Assembly (NCBI GenBank): GCA_964472195.1
Contig: CAYYJH010000022.1
Location: forward strand, 1-33,657
DNA length: 33,657 nucleotides
Direction of reading: 5' to 3'
DNA from: BS750m-G4 sp964472195
Lineage (GTDB): Bacteria > Bacteroidota > Ignavibacteria > Tepidaquicellales > Tepidaquicellaceae
Numbering within the stretch: the first letter of the stretch is position 1; each line of letters starts with the position of its first letter. This document shows, in pieces, positions 25,931 to 33,657 of this stretch. The translations under genes and the position numbers were made by a program. The notes beneath the pieces were generated by a model. The model was not told the DNA's origin and made no database searches. It saw only the letters and a list, made by a program, of their open reading frames with translations.

Positions 25931-26428
25931 TTAATCATCGGAATCTTTATAACCATCTTTATACTTCTCAGGATTTGAATTAAATTTAGATTCACATCCT
26001 TCACAGCAAAAATAATATTTAACACCATCGTACTCAGTATATACATTCTGCTTTGCCGCACCACCCTTTACGGGGCATTTTAGTTTTCCATCAATGTAAC
26101 TCATTGGCTCACTCTTAAATTCATCAACACAATCTTGACAGCAAAATTCATAATCTTTACCAAGGTAACTGAACGTTACACCTGTACCTTGTTCGAATTC
26201 TTTATTTGATACCGGACAGGTAAGAACTGCTACATCCTGATTCTGATTGTCTTCTGTTGAATCACTGACAATTCCCGATAAATTCCCCGAACCGGATTTT
26301 TCATGACTGCATGATGTTTTATTTTCCTTTGAACAAGTTTTGGGATCATCATCTCCAAAACCATAGGAATTTGAATTTAGAAATGCTACTACGAGCAAAG
26401 ATAAAGCTAAGATTAATAGATTTTTCAT
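25931..26428 (-). CDS. Secreted protein with two YHS-like metal-binding domains
   Basis: 165 aa. Signal peptide about 1-23, an acidic Cys/His-containing linker (TCSKENKTSCSHEKSG), then two YHS/TRASH-like repeats. Repeat 1 (68-113) has C71 and C96-C97-x2-C100; repeat 2 (115-157) has C118 and C141-C142-x2-C145. Each starts with a CPV and ends with FCC-x2-C. Periplasmic placement suggests copper binding. It follows the second Cys-rich gene by 121 bp and is followed by a strong terminator, so it may be transcribed with less read-through into the genes beyond. Confidence 0.85.
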   Translation of the reverse strand: MKNLLILALSLLVVAFLNSNSYGFGDDDPKTCSKENKTSCSHEKSGSGNLSGIVSDSTEDNQNQDVAVLTCPVSNKEFEQGTGVTFSYLGKDYEFCCQDCVDEFKSEPMSYIDGKLKCPVKGGAAKQNVYTEYDGVKYYFCCEGCESKFNSNPEKYKDGYKDSDD

Positions 26429-26549
26429 GTTGAATAATTTTAATTATAAAAAATAATTGTTAGAAAATCAGAAACATTACATTGTATAAGAAATAATGCT
26501 TCGTTTAAAAACTAATACTCTTACGGTTTAGTTATGTTTAACAGAAATT

Positions 26550-26960
26550 CTAAATAAGAAAGTTCCCGTTTGTGATATGAATTTTAGGATCTATTTTTAT
26601 ATTCAAATTATCACCTGTAAAAAAGGATGTCCCAATGTAGTGATAATTAAAATAATTTATAGTAAAAGTGGAGAAAGAAAAAAACTCTAATGTTGGTTTT
26701 GGAATAATTGCCGAATCTTTATCAGTGTTGAGATTACTAACAACATTCAACTCACATTTACAATTCTTTGTTAATTCAACTTTATTGATTGGAAGGTTTA
26801 AGTTATTTGTTTCTTCATCATTAGAGCAGCAGCAACATGATTTCGAATTAACATTTTCACATGCAAATAATGAATAACTAAGAGATGTTACATTCATCAA
26901 GAATAAAAAAGCCAAGAATGCAGATATTAACCTGAAATTATATTTTGAACTGGTAATCAC
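26550..26960 (-). CDS. Small exported Cys-rich protein (copy B)
   Basis: 136 aa, unrecognised. GTG start at 26960. Signal peptide about 1-30 ending LSYS. A cysteine cluster follows, FACENVNSKSCCCCSND, then NCKCEL; the rest is Cys-free and ends HITNGNFLI. Shared features with the 132-aa gene are the SYSL region, the C-x-C or CC site around residues 65-70 and the hydrophobic end. It is the first gene after tRNA-Phe, 35 bp from it. Inference: metal-binding periplasmic protein; no family recognised. Confidence 0.65.
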   Translation of the reverse strand: MITSSKYNFRLISAFLAFLFLMNVTSLSYSLFACENVNSKSCCCCSNDEETNNLNLPINKVELTKNCKCELNVVSNLNTDKDSAIIPKPTLEFFSFSTFTINYFNYHYIGTSFFTGDNLNIKIDPKIHITNGNFLI

Positions 26961-26995
26961 CTAAAATAAATTCTTTGTTTTTTAAGTTTCCGTAG

Positions 26996-27068
26996 TGGAC
27001 AGAGCCAGAATCGAACTGGCGACACACGGCTTTTCAGGCCGTTGCTCTACCGACTGAGCTATCTGTCC
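26996..27068 (-). tRNA. tRNA-Phe (anticodon GAA)
   Basis: The minus strand folds into a complete cloverleaf. The acceptor GGACAGA pairs with TCTGTCC. The anticodon loop is CTGAAAA on an ACGGC/GCCGT stem, and the T arm is GCCAG-TTCGATT-CTGGC. Length is 73 nt with discriminator A. CCA is not encoded in the DNA. It lies between the copper block and the response regulator. Confidence 0.95.
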
Positions 27069-27255
27069 GTTGGATGAGTAATTTACGAAAATAGTTTTCA
27101 TATTTCAACATAAAATATTTATACTGGATTACATGTTTTTAAAGAATGAATTAATAGGGGAAGCCATAAATAACACAATCGAATACTACAGATTAAATAA
27201 TCATACTTCTAATATTCTGAATTATGAATCTGCTCTTTGTAAACTTTTATATGTT

Positions 27256-27894
27256 TTATCCAATAAGTTTATTTTGAATAGCGTAATATGTGAGTTCCGA
27301 ATTAGATTTCATTTTCATCTTTTCAAGTATACGTGTTCTGTAAGTGCTGATAGTTTTAACACTGAGGAATAATTCTTCAGAAATTTCCTTAACGGACTTA
27401 CCAGAAGCTATCAAACATAAAACTTGAAATTCCCTATCAGATAGATTTTCGTGGGGGATTATTCTTCCTTTCCCTCTTTCCTCGAGGTCGAAAGCTAAAA
27501 CCTCTGCAAGAGAGGCGCTGACATATTTCCCCCCTCCATATATTTTTCTTATTGCAATTACTAACTCTTCAGGAGCACTTTCTTTAGTTAAATAACCAGA
27601 TGCACCGGACCTGAGAGCCCTAACTGCAAACTGTTCTTCAGGATGCATGCTTAAAATGAGAATAGGAAGGTCCGAGCAGATTCTTTTTACATCTGTTAAA
27701 ACTTCAAGACCACTCTTTCCAGGCATGGTTATATCTAAGACAAGTACGTCATATTTTTCCTTGCTTATCTTTTCAATCACTTCTTGAGAATTACAAGCTT
27801 CGCCCGCAACATGCATGTCATTCTCATCAGATAAAATCTGTTTTATTCCACTCCTGACAACAGAATGATCATCAGCAATTAAAACCTTGATCAT
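27256..27894 (-). CDS. NarL/FixJ-type response regulator
   Basis: 212 aa. A receiver domain (1-120) with D8, D9, phosphoacceptor D54 (LVLDITMPGK) and K104 precedes a LuxR-type helix-turn-helix (about 145-210; LSDREFQVLCLIASGKSVKEI). It is a DNA-binding transcription factor activated by phosphorylation. The hybrid kinase lies upstream on the same strand, 220 bp away. NarL regulators more often pair with HisKA_3 kinases, while that kinase is HisKA type, so the pairing is possible but unproven. Targets are unknown. Confidence 0.93.
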   Translation of the reverse strand: MIKVLIADDHSVVRSGIKQILSDENDMHVAGEACNSQEVIEKISKEKYDVLVLDITMPGKSGLEVLTDVKRICSDLPILILSMHPEEQFAVRALRSGASGYLTKESAPEELVIAIRKIYGGGKYVSASLAEVLAFDLEERGKGRIIPHENLSDREFQVLCLIASGKSVKEISEELFLSVKTISTYRTRILEKMKMKSNSELTYYAIQNKLIG

Positions 27895-27972
27895 AATTTT
27901 ATTTATTATTGTTTTTAATAAAAGTGACTTAATTAATATTAAAACACATTAATATTTTACTTATGTTCGGAT

Positions 27973-28026
27973 GTAATAAATGAGAAATTACCCTATACTA
28001 AAATTCTCAATAATAAAATTTATTAC
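27973..28026. repeat. Inverted repeat between the hybrid kinase and the regulator
   Basis: GTAATAAAT at 27973-27981 is mirrored by ATTTATTAC at 28018-28026, and GAGAA at 27982-27986 by TTCTC at 28004-28008. The two stems are separated by a nine-base bulge. It lies in the 220-bp gap between the kinase stop and the regulator start. It may be an operator, a terminator of the kinase transcript, or chance. Confidence 0.3.
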
Positions 28027-28114
28027 CTAAAACTTAAATAAGAATATATCTCACAAGCCAGTTACAAAAAATGTATGAATTTTAATGATAAATAATAACT
28101 CTATAAAATTTCTC

Positions 28115-30976
28115 TTAATAATCTTTTACTTTAATTTTTAGATACTTATCTACAATCTTATAAAAATCATCTTTATCAAATGGTTTTGGAAGATAATCGT
28201 CCATACCCGACTCGATACATCTTTCTCTATCACCTTTCATTGCATATGCTGTCATACCAATTATAGAGATATGACCGCCTGTGTCTTTTTCAATTTGTCT
28301 TAATTTTTTAGTCGCTGCATAACCATCCATACCAAACAACTGTATATCCATAATTATCAAATCAAAATCGTTTTTTTCTAATAACGGAAATATTTTATTA
28401 CCATCATCAACAGTCGATACTTTATACCCTTTCTTAGTTAATAAATCATTAAATAATTTTTGATTAATAAAATCGTCTTCGACTACTAATATATTATACA
28501 CTTCATCAGATACCAATCTTTTGTTCTCTTTTAAAGTGTTAATTTCTGTTTCCTCATCTATCTCGAAGGTTAACTTACATGAAAATGTACTTCCTTGCCC
28601 CACTTTAGTTGTAACCTCTATTTTACCACCGATCATATCCAATAGTCGTTTCACTATAGATAATCCCAAACCTGCACCTTTGTATATTTTAGAAGGAGAA
28701 CTATCAAGTTGTGTAAAACTTTCAAATAAATGATTTACTTTATCCTCAGGTATACCAATCCCGGTATCAGAAACAGACAGATCGACAAAAACCTTGTTGT
28801 TTATTCGATTGTCCTCTTTAAGCTGAACAGTTACTCTGCCTTTTTCTGTAAATTTAATTGCGTTTAATATAAGATGCATGAGTATCTGATTTATCCTATG
28901 AGGATCACCTTTTACGTTATAAAGAAAATCGTTTTTGTAACTTACTTCCAATAACAGTTTTTTCTTTTGAGCTTCAAATTTAAGTATTTGACTCGTTTTA
29001 TCTACAAGATCTTTCAGGTTAAAGCTCTTTAATTTTATCTTCAAGATACCCGACTCCATCATAGAATAATCGAGAATATCATTTATAAGATTTAACAGAA
29101 TATCAGAAGAATATTTTATCATCTCCAGATAATCTTTTTGTTCCGAAGATAAACTCGATAAAGACAATAACTGTGTCATTCCTATCACACCATTTAAAGG
29201 TGTTCTGATCTCATGACTCATATTAGCAAGAAACTGACTTTTAGCTTTGCTTGCCTCTTCAGATTTTTCCTTAGCAAGTAATAGCTCTTTCTCGATTCTC
29301 TTCCTCTCGGAAATATCCTCAGCTATTGCTACTAAATGTGTTATTTTTCCGTTTGAATCCTTAATCGAAGAAATCGAGGCGTGTTCCCAACACTTTCCTC
29401 CATTCTTGCGGCGTGTTAAATATTCTCCACTCCAATCCCTACCGGAAAAAATAGTATCTATTAATTCTTTATTATTTTTAACAGGTTCTACTCCCGGTTT
29501 TAAAATCCGAACCTGCTTACCAATAACTTCATTGAAATCATATAAAGTAGTATCACAAAATTTTTTGTTTACATACTCTATAATACCTTTCGAATCGGTA
29601 ATGATTATTGACACCGAACTTTGTTCTACAGCACGAGATAGTTTACGGTTTTGTTCGAGAATAGCTTTTTGTTCCGTAATATCAGTTTGTGTTCCCCATA
29701 TCCTCAATATCATACTATTTTCAATTATTCCAAACGAGTTGTTCATGATATATATGGATTTTCCTTCCCTGTCCTTTTCACAGGTTTCAACATTCCTGAC
29801 TCTATAATCTGATTTAATAAACTCTTTCCATGCATCTATGTTTTCCGAATCATTCGTGCCTCCATGAAGTTCAACTAATTTAATCCCGTTAATCTCAGAT
29901 GAATTTGCGTACCCATACATTCTGGCAAAAACATCATTACATTCAACTATACAACCATGTTCATAAATTAAAGAAATAATCTCATCAGCAGGTAGATCTA
30001 TTTTAATGGGTTCGTTAAATTCCAACCTATAAATTCCTTCTGTACTCTGCGCAATGAATGCCCTGTATCTTTCGTCACTTCTTATTAAAGATTGTTCAAT
30101 TGCCTTTTGATCTGTTACATCCATACAAATTTGATTTAATGAAACAGGTTCACCTTTGTCATTAAAGTCAGCATATACATAAGTATCTAGCCAGAATACT
30201 TCTTTGTTTTTATTAATAATTCTGTAATCAATTCGTTTCACATCATTATATCCATTATCTTTCCATTTTTTAAAAGTTTCATAAACTCTTTTCCTATCAG
30301 CTTCATGCATCATATCATGAAGGTCCTTTTCACTTAACTCTTCAAAATCTTCAATTGTGTATCCGGATTGTCTTGTGAATTCATCATTAGCAAAATCATA
30401 CTTGTTATCCTTTAAATTATATCTTGTAAGTGCAACAGGTGCATTCTTAGCAAGATTTCTGAATTTTATTTCGCTTTTTCTCAGATCCTGATGTGATTTT
30501 TCTAACTCCTCATTTCGCAAACAAGAATTACATGCACTCGCGAGCTTCACATTAAGTGGTTTTAATGAATTAACAATATACGGTTTAAAATCATCACCGC
30601 TTTTGATGAGAACGATCAAACCATAACCCGGTAAGTCCATTATGTGAAAATATTCTCCTGAATCACTGCGACCATTGATAGGTAATCGTTTTTGAAATTC
30701 TGCTATCTGGTTTCCAGTAAGGGATTGTGAAATATTCTTTAGTGCTGATTGATATGATTTATTGTGATTAACCTTTCGTGGTATTGAATAAATTTGCTCG
30801 TATGAAAAGCTCCCGTTAGAATCTTCTTTTAGTAAGAGTATTCCGCCCGCAGAACAATTCAATTTCTTTAAGTAGGTTGATAAACTTTGACGAAGCATTT
30901 TGTCTGAATCAAGACTGCGTCCGATAGACATGGATATTTCATAGAATATCTGTATATGTTCAGCTGTTGTTAGCAT
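28115..30976 (-). CDS. Soluble hybrid sensor histidine kinase
   Basis: 953 aa, no transmembrane helix or signal peptide. A GAF-like N-terminus (about 1-155) is followed by three PAS domains (about 168-295, 300-440 and 445-562), HisKA with H588 (ANMSHEIRTPLNG), HATPase with N705, DTGIG at 737-741 and GAGLGL at 767-772, then a receiver domain with D877 and K931. It autophosphorylates on His and passes phosphate to its own receiver; a histidine phosphotransfer protein would then be needed, and none is seen here. The PAS/GAF part suggests cytosolic redox, gas or ligand sensing. An AAGGA lies five bases before the start. Confidence 0.95.
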   Translation of the reverse strand: MLTTAEHIQIFYEISMSIGRSLDSDKMLRQSLSTYLKKLNCSAGGILLLKEDSNGSFSYEQIYSIPRKVNHNKSYQSALKNISQSLTGNQIAEFQKRLPINGRSDSGEYFHIMDLPGYGLIVLIKSGDDFKPYIVNSLKPLNVKLASACNSCLRNEELEKSHQDLRKSEIKFRNLAKNAPVALTRYNLKDNKYDFANDEFTRQSGYTIEDFEELSEKDLHDMMHEADRKRVYETFKKWKDNGYNDVKRIDYRIINKNKEVFWLDTYVYADFNDKGEPVSLNQICMDVTDQKAIEQSLIRSDERYRAFIAQSTEGIYRLEFNEPIKIDLPADEIISLIYEHGCIVECNDVFARMYGYANSSEINGIKLVELHGGTNDSENIDAWKEFIKSDYRVRNVETCEKDREGKSIYIMNNSFGIIENSMILRIWGTQTDITEQKAILEQNRKLSRAVEQSSVSIIITDSKGIIEYVNKKFCDTTLYDFNEVIGKQVRILKPGVEPVKNNKELIDTIFSGRDWSGEYLTRRKNGGKCWEHASISSIKDSNGKITHLVAIAEDISERKRIEKELLLAKEKSEEASKAKSQFLANMSHEIRTPLNGVIGMTQLLSLSSLSSEQKDYLEMIKYSSDILLNLINDILDYSMMESGILKIKLKSFNLKDLVDKTSQILKFEAQKKKLLLEVSYKNDFLYNVKGDPHRINQILMHLILNAIKFTEKGRVTVQLKEDNRINNKVFVDLSVSDTGIGIPEDKVNHLFESFTQLDSSPSKIYKGAGLGLSIVKRLLDMIGGKIEVTTKVGQGSTFSCKLTFEIDEETEINTLKENKRLVSDEVYNILVVEDDFINQKLFNDLLTKKGYKVSTVDDGNKIFPLLEKNDFDLIIMDIQLFGMDGYAATKKLRQIEKDTGGHISIIGMTAYAMKGDRERCIESGMDDYLPKPFDKDDFYKIVDKYLKIKVKDY

Positions 30977-31354
30977 TAATCCTTTATTTACACCAATCTT
31001 TTAACACAAATACTCGATACACAAAAATTGCTATTAAATAAATTTAGATTCTCAATCATAGATAAGTCCATAATTCCATCCTGTAAAAAATATTATACTA
31101 TACTTGTAATAATATAAAATATATATATCACGTTTGAAAATATAACATTTGAAATCAAAATTAAATCTAATTATAGCAAGTGTGAAACATTTTTAAATTT
31201 GAACACAACACATAATGTAAAAATAAATCTTGAATTGATGTTGCGTTCTAATATTTATAAATTTTTATCGTTAAATAAATCTTGTATGTTTTGAAAAAAA
31301 TTATTCCCGTTTTAATTATTAAACTGGTTTTATTAAAATAATTACAAACTATAG
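30977..31354. other. Divergent intergenic region between the kinase and the DUF4159 gene
   Basis: 378 bp, very AT-rich, with no gene seen. It must hold promoters for both directions. AAATAAATCTTG occurs at 31221-31232 and 31273-31284, and TTTGAAA at 31133-31139 and 31148-31154. On the plus strand TTGAAA at 31291-31296 and TAATTA at 31313-31318 could be promoter elements for the gene at 31355. No stable hairpin or RNA gene was recognised. Confidence 0.5.
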
Positions 31355-32044
31355 ATGATCAATTATAAAGTTTATATTGTGATAGCAATAATTTTACTTA
31401 AAGTTCCGTTCTGTTTCGCTCAAATTGATGGCATAAAAAAAGATTCTTCACCGTTTAAGATTGTTCGTTTGAAATATTCCGGCGGTGGAGACTGGTATAA
31501 CGATCCCTCCGCAGAAGTTAACATGATGGAATATCTAAAACAAAATACAACAATCGATGTAGATGAACCGAAGTTTTATTCTGTTGACATTTCTTCGAAC
31601 GATATATTCGATTATCCGTTTATCATAATCACAGGTCATGGCAATATTGAATTTTCTGAAACGGAAATCATACGTCTCAGGAAATATTGTAAATCAGGCG
31701 GTTTTATTTTCGCAGATGACGATTACGGAATGGATGAATCTTTCAGAAGAGAGATAAGAAAAGTCTTCCCGAATGACGAATTAAAAGAGCTGCCATTTAA
31801 TCATAAAATTTACACTTCCCACTTCTCTTTCCCGGGAGGGCTTCCAAAAATTCATGAACATGATGCAAAACCTCCGCAGGGTTTTGGAATTTACAGTGAT
31901 GGAAGGCTGTGCGTTTTTTACACATACGAAACCAATATCACGGACGGGTGGGCAGATACAAAAGAACACGACGACCCCCCAGAAAAAAGAGAAGAAGCAT
32001 TTAAAATGGGAACGAACATAATTGTTTATGCTCTTTCAAACTGA
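31355..32044 (+). CDS. Exported DUF4159 protein
   Basis: 229 aa. Signal peptide ending near FCFA (22). The body matches DUF4159: VRLKYSGGGDWYNDP at about 37-51, FIIITGHGNIEFSETE, LRKYCKSGGFIFADDDYG, LPFNHKIY, SDGRLCVFYTYE and FKMGTNIIVYALSN at the end. The fold resembles ThuA or glutamine amidotransferase-like proteins, but the biochemical role is unknown. It is followed at 14 bp by the next gene on the same strand. There is no Shine-Dalgarno. Confidence 0.85.
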   Translation: MINYKVYIVIAIILLKVPFCFAQIDGIKKDSSPFKIVRLKYSGGGDWYNDPSAEVNMMEYLKQNTTIDVDEPKFYSVDISSNDIFDYPFIIITGHGNIEFSETEIIRLRKYCKSGGFIFADDDYGMDESFRREIRKVFPNDELKELPFNHKIYTSHFSFPGGLPKIHEHDAKPPQGFGIYSDGRLCVFYTYETNITDGWADTKEHDDPPEKREEAFKMGTNIIVYALSN

Positions 32045-32058
32045 CTCATTATTTTACT

Positions 32059-33093
32059 ATGCTTAGAGTATTAGCACCGCTCATACTGATAGTAGTTTTT
32101 GTAATCTATGTTGTATTAGCCGACAGGGATGTGGAATCCATCGACGATTATCCTCTCTGGATAATAGATTCTGCAGGAAATTATACTGAACAAACATCAG
32201 GGATTTATTATTTGGGAAAACTCGGTGATAAAACAATTTTTCTAACTTGTGACGATATCGGGAAGATAAACAAGCTTATAATCAACGAGACCATCTCACC
32301 TCCATCCATAAAAATAGTAGAAATAAGATTTTCAAATAAAGTGCTGGAAGTGTTCACAAGTTTTCGCAAGAAAGACTTCGAAGATATTAGTTTTGATAAG
32401 AAAAAAAATAAAGTTTACCTTTCTGTTGAAGGATATGCATTCGATAAAAAAAATCCTATGGAATTCAAAAATCATGAAGGAATATACGAACTATCCTGTA
32501 ATAATGATGCACTCCATTTTGATTCTCTTCTTTCAATAACAAAATTGGATTTGCCTGAAAATATTTTCGAGTACACTCAGGATAATGTTGGGATGGAAGG
32601 TATTGCATTTTCGGATAATTATTATTACTTCGGTCTTGAAAACTGCAGAAGCAATACGGGTAAGTTTACAGATAGTACATATCTTTATATTCTCGACACA
32701 AGAACCAATGACTTGAAAATCATTCCGACCGGGGAGCTGTTTATTTCTTCGATTTGTGGACTTTATGCAAAAAGTGATTATGAGTTATTCGGAATTGACA
32801 GGAATGCGAGAAGCATGTTCCGCATTCTTTTTAATCCGGACTTCACTGTAGAGGATGTCGATTTATTACAAATTAATCTCTCAATCCCAAACCACCCTGA
32901 CATAAATCAAATTCTGGGTGTTGCTCCGGAATCTATTACTATTGATGACTGCGACAATATTTATGTAACAGTCGACCCCTGGAAAGATTATTACAAACCC
33001 GATTCTCAGGATAGCAAGAAATTAAACGAAAAAGAGAAAGAATATTTTAAAAAGGCTGTCCCAATAATATACAAGTTTGAAGATCCATTTTAA
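32059..33093 (+). CDS. Membrane-anchored beta-propeller-like protein
   Basis: 344 aa. One N-terminal helix (about 5-21), then a beta-rich extracytoplasmic region. GMEGIAFSDNYYYFGLEN (about 178-195) and PESITIDDCDNIYVTVDPW (about 294-312) resemble the strand and loop pattern of the esterase-like phytase and SdiA-regulated propeller families. No catalytic residues can be named. It is probably cotranscribed with the DUF4159 gene 14 bp upstream and the YjbQ gene 24 bp downstream. The function is not known. Confidence 0.62.
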   Translation: MLRVLAPLILIVVFVIYVVLADRDVESIDDYPLWIIDSAGNYTEQTSGIYYLGKLGDKTIFLTCDDIGKINKLIINETISPPSIKIVEIRFSNKVLEVFTSFRKKDFEDISFDKKKNKVYLSVEGYAFDKKNPMEFKNHEGIYELSCNNDALHFDSLLSITKLDLPENIFEYTQDNVGMEGIAFSDNYYYFGLENCRSNTGKFTDSTYLYILDTRTNDLKIIPTGELFISSICGLYAKSDYELFGIDRNARSMFRILFNPDFTVEDVDLLQINLSIPNHPDINQILGVAPESITIDDCDNIYVTVDPWKDYYKPDSQDSKKLNEKEKEYFKKAVPIIYKFEDPF

Positions 33094-33117
33094 CATTCAC
33101 TTTTCTAATTTTAAAAA

Positions 33118-33534
33118 ATGAAATCACACAAAAAAGAACTATGGTTCGAGACTAAAACAAGAAGGCAGATGATTAATATTACACCACAAGTCGAAAGAGA
33201 ATTGGAAACATGCGGCATAAAAGAAGGGCTTGTGCTTTGCAATGCTATGCACATAACTGCAAGCGTCTTTATCAATGACGATGAGTCAGGTCTGCATGCA
33301 GACTTTGAAAAGTGGCTTGAGGGCTTGGCACCCGAAAAACCGTATTCACAATACAAGCACAACAGTTTTGAAGATAATGCCGACGCTCATTTGAAAAGAA
33401 CAATAATGGGAAGAGAAGTTGTAGTAGCCGTTACAAACGGCAAGCTCGACCTTGGTCCGTGGGAACAAATCTTCTACGGTGAATTCGACGGTAAAAGAAG
33501 AAAAAGAGTTCTAATAAAAATTATTGGTGAATAA
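33118..33534 (+). CDS. yjbQ: YjbQ/UPF0047 family protein (secondary thiamine-phosphate synthase-like)
   Basis: 138 aa, the full family length. Hallmarks are VLCNAMHITASVFIND, the KHNSFEDNADAHLKRTIMG core with two conserved His, and GPWEQIFYGEFDG. Members have been reported to give weak thiamine-phosphate synthase activity, but the physiological role is unsettled. It is the third gene of the plus-strand run, starting 24 bp after the propeller-like gene, and is convergent with the partial gene at the right edge. Confidence 0.92.
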   Translation: MKSHKKELWFETKTRRQMINITPQVERELETCGIKEGLVLCNAMHITASVFINDDESGLHADFEKWLEGLAPEKPYSQYKHNSFEDNADAHLKRTIMGREVVVAVTNGKLDLGPWEQIFYGEFDGKRRKRVLIKIIGE

Positions 33535-33602
33535 AAGAATTGCAATAATCTCTGCCTCAAATTAAAAAAATAAAATACAAATAATATATTCTACTAAGTA
33601 AT

Positions 33603-33657
33603 TTACTTCCCCATCCCTTTTGCAAGAGATTCTACTTCCTTAAACTCAATGCCTTCA
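33603..33657 (-). CDS. 3' end of an unidentified gene, cut by the window edge
   Basis: The minus strand has an open frame entering from the right edge that encodes EGIEFKEVESLAKGMGK and stops at TAA 33605-33603. The codon use looks coding and the residues fit a helical C-terminus. I do not recognise the family from 17 residues. It is convergent with yjbQ, with 68 bp between the stops. Confidence 0.45.
   Translation of the reverse strand, partial: EGIEFKEVESLAKGMGK

Noticed and set aside
26996..27068. tRNA-Phe as an integration site for a copper island
   Set aside because: The copper block starts 35 bp from the tRNA 3' end, which would suit an island, but I found no second copy of the tRNA end and no integrase in the window, so there is no direct support.
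27133..27372. 79-aa plus-strand frame next to tRNA-Phe
   Set aside because: Its second half is antisense to the response regulator HTH, and there is no Shine-Dalgarno or recognisable motif.
29247..29807. 186-aa plus-strand frame opposite the hybrid kinase
   Set aside because: It is antisense to conserved PAS and HisKA coding sequence and Ser/Phe-rich as expected of a shadow frame.
1..33657. CRISPR array, transposase or prophage genes
   Set aside because: No regularly spaced repeats and no mobile-element proteins were seen on either strand.

Overview
The window is AT-rich and reads almost entirely on the minus strand from about 31 kb down to 90. The combination of an alternative complex III (Act) operon, an A2-type (YSHP-motif) haem-copper oxidase, DUF4159 and many SCO/YHS/HMA proteins suggests a member of the Bacteroidota-Ignavibacteriota-Chlorobiota group, possibly an Ignavibacteria-like aerobe or microaerophile. 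This assignment is inference from gene content; there is no rRNA in the window.

Layout from right to left, the direction of transcription. (1) 31355-33534, plus strand: an exported DUF4159 protein, a membrane-anchored propeller-like protein and a YjbQ/UPF0047 protein, with the 3' end of an unknown minus-strand gene at the right edge. (2) 27256-30976: a soluble hybrid histidine kinase (GAF-like, three PAS, HisKA, HATPase, REC) and a NarL-type response regulator. (3) tRNA-Phe(GAA) at 26996-27068. (4) 15418-26960: a copper/silver handling block with two small Cys-rich exported proteins, a secreted double-YHS protein, an HMA lipoprotein, CusC/B/A-like efflux, a CopA-like P1B-1 ATPase, a DUF3347 lipoprotein and a small cytosolic HMA protein. 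(5) 90-15273: a tightly packed respiratory operon: actA, a 71-aa Tat-like protein, actB, actC, an actD-actE fusion, actF, a membrane-anchored monohaem cytochrome c, sco, coxA, coxC, coxD, coxB, haem O synthase and a polytopic protein ending in a cytochrome c domain. (6) The left edge holds the last codons of a plus-strand crotonase-like gene, convergent with the operon.

How it fits together: quinol is oxidised by the Act complex, electrons pass through the pentahaem ActA and monohaem cytochrome c domains to the CuA site of CoxB, and oxygen is reduced at CoxA. SCO loads CuA and CyoE makes haem O. The oxidase needs copper in two sites, and the adjacent block encodes both export (CopA, CusABC) and periplasmic trapping (HMA, YHS, DUF3347, Cys-rich proteins) of copper. 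The two blocks are only 144 bp apart on the same strand, so this can be read as one respiration-plus-copper neighbourhood.

Points that deserve attention are the ActD-ActE fusion, the complete four-cysteine N-terminal cluster motif in ActB, the absence of a fused cytochrome domain on CoxB alongside two separate membrane-tethered cytochromes, the Met-rich insertion in CusA, and the pair of unassigned Cys-rich exported proteins flanking the copper genes. No copper-responsive regulator, transposase, integrase or CRISPR array was seen.
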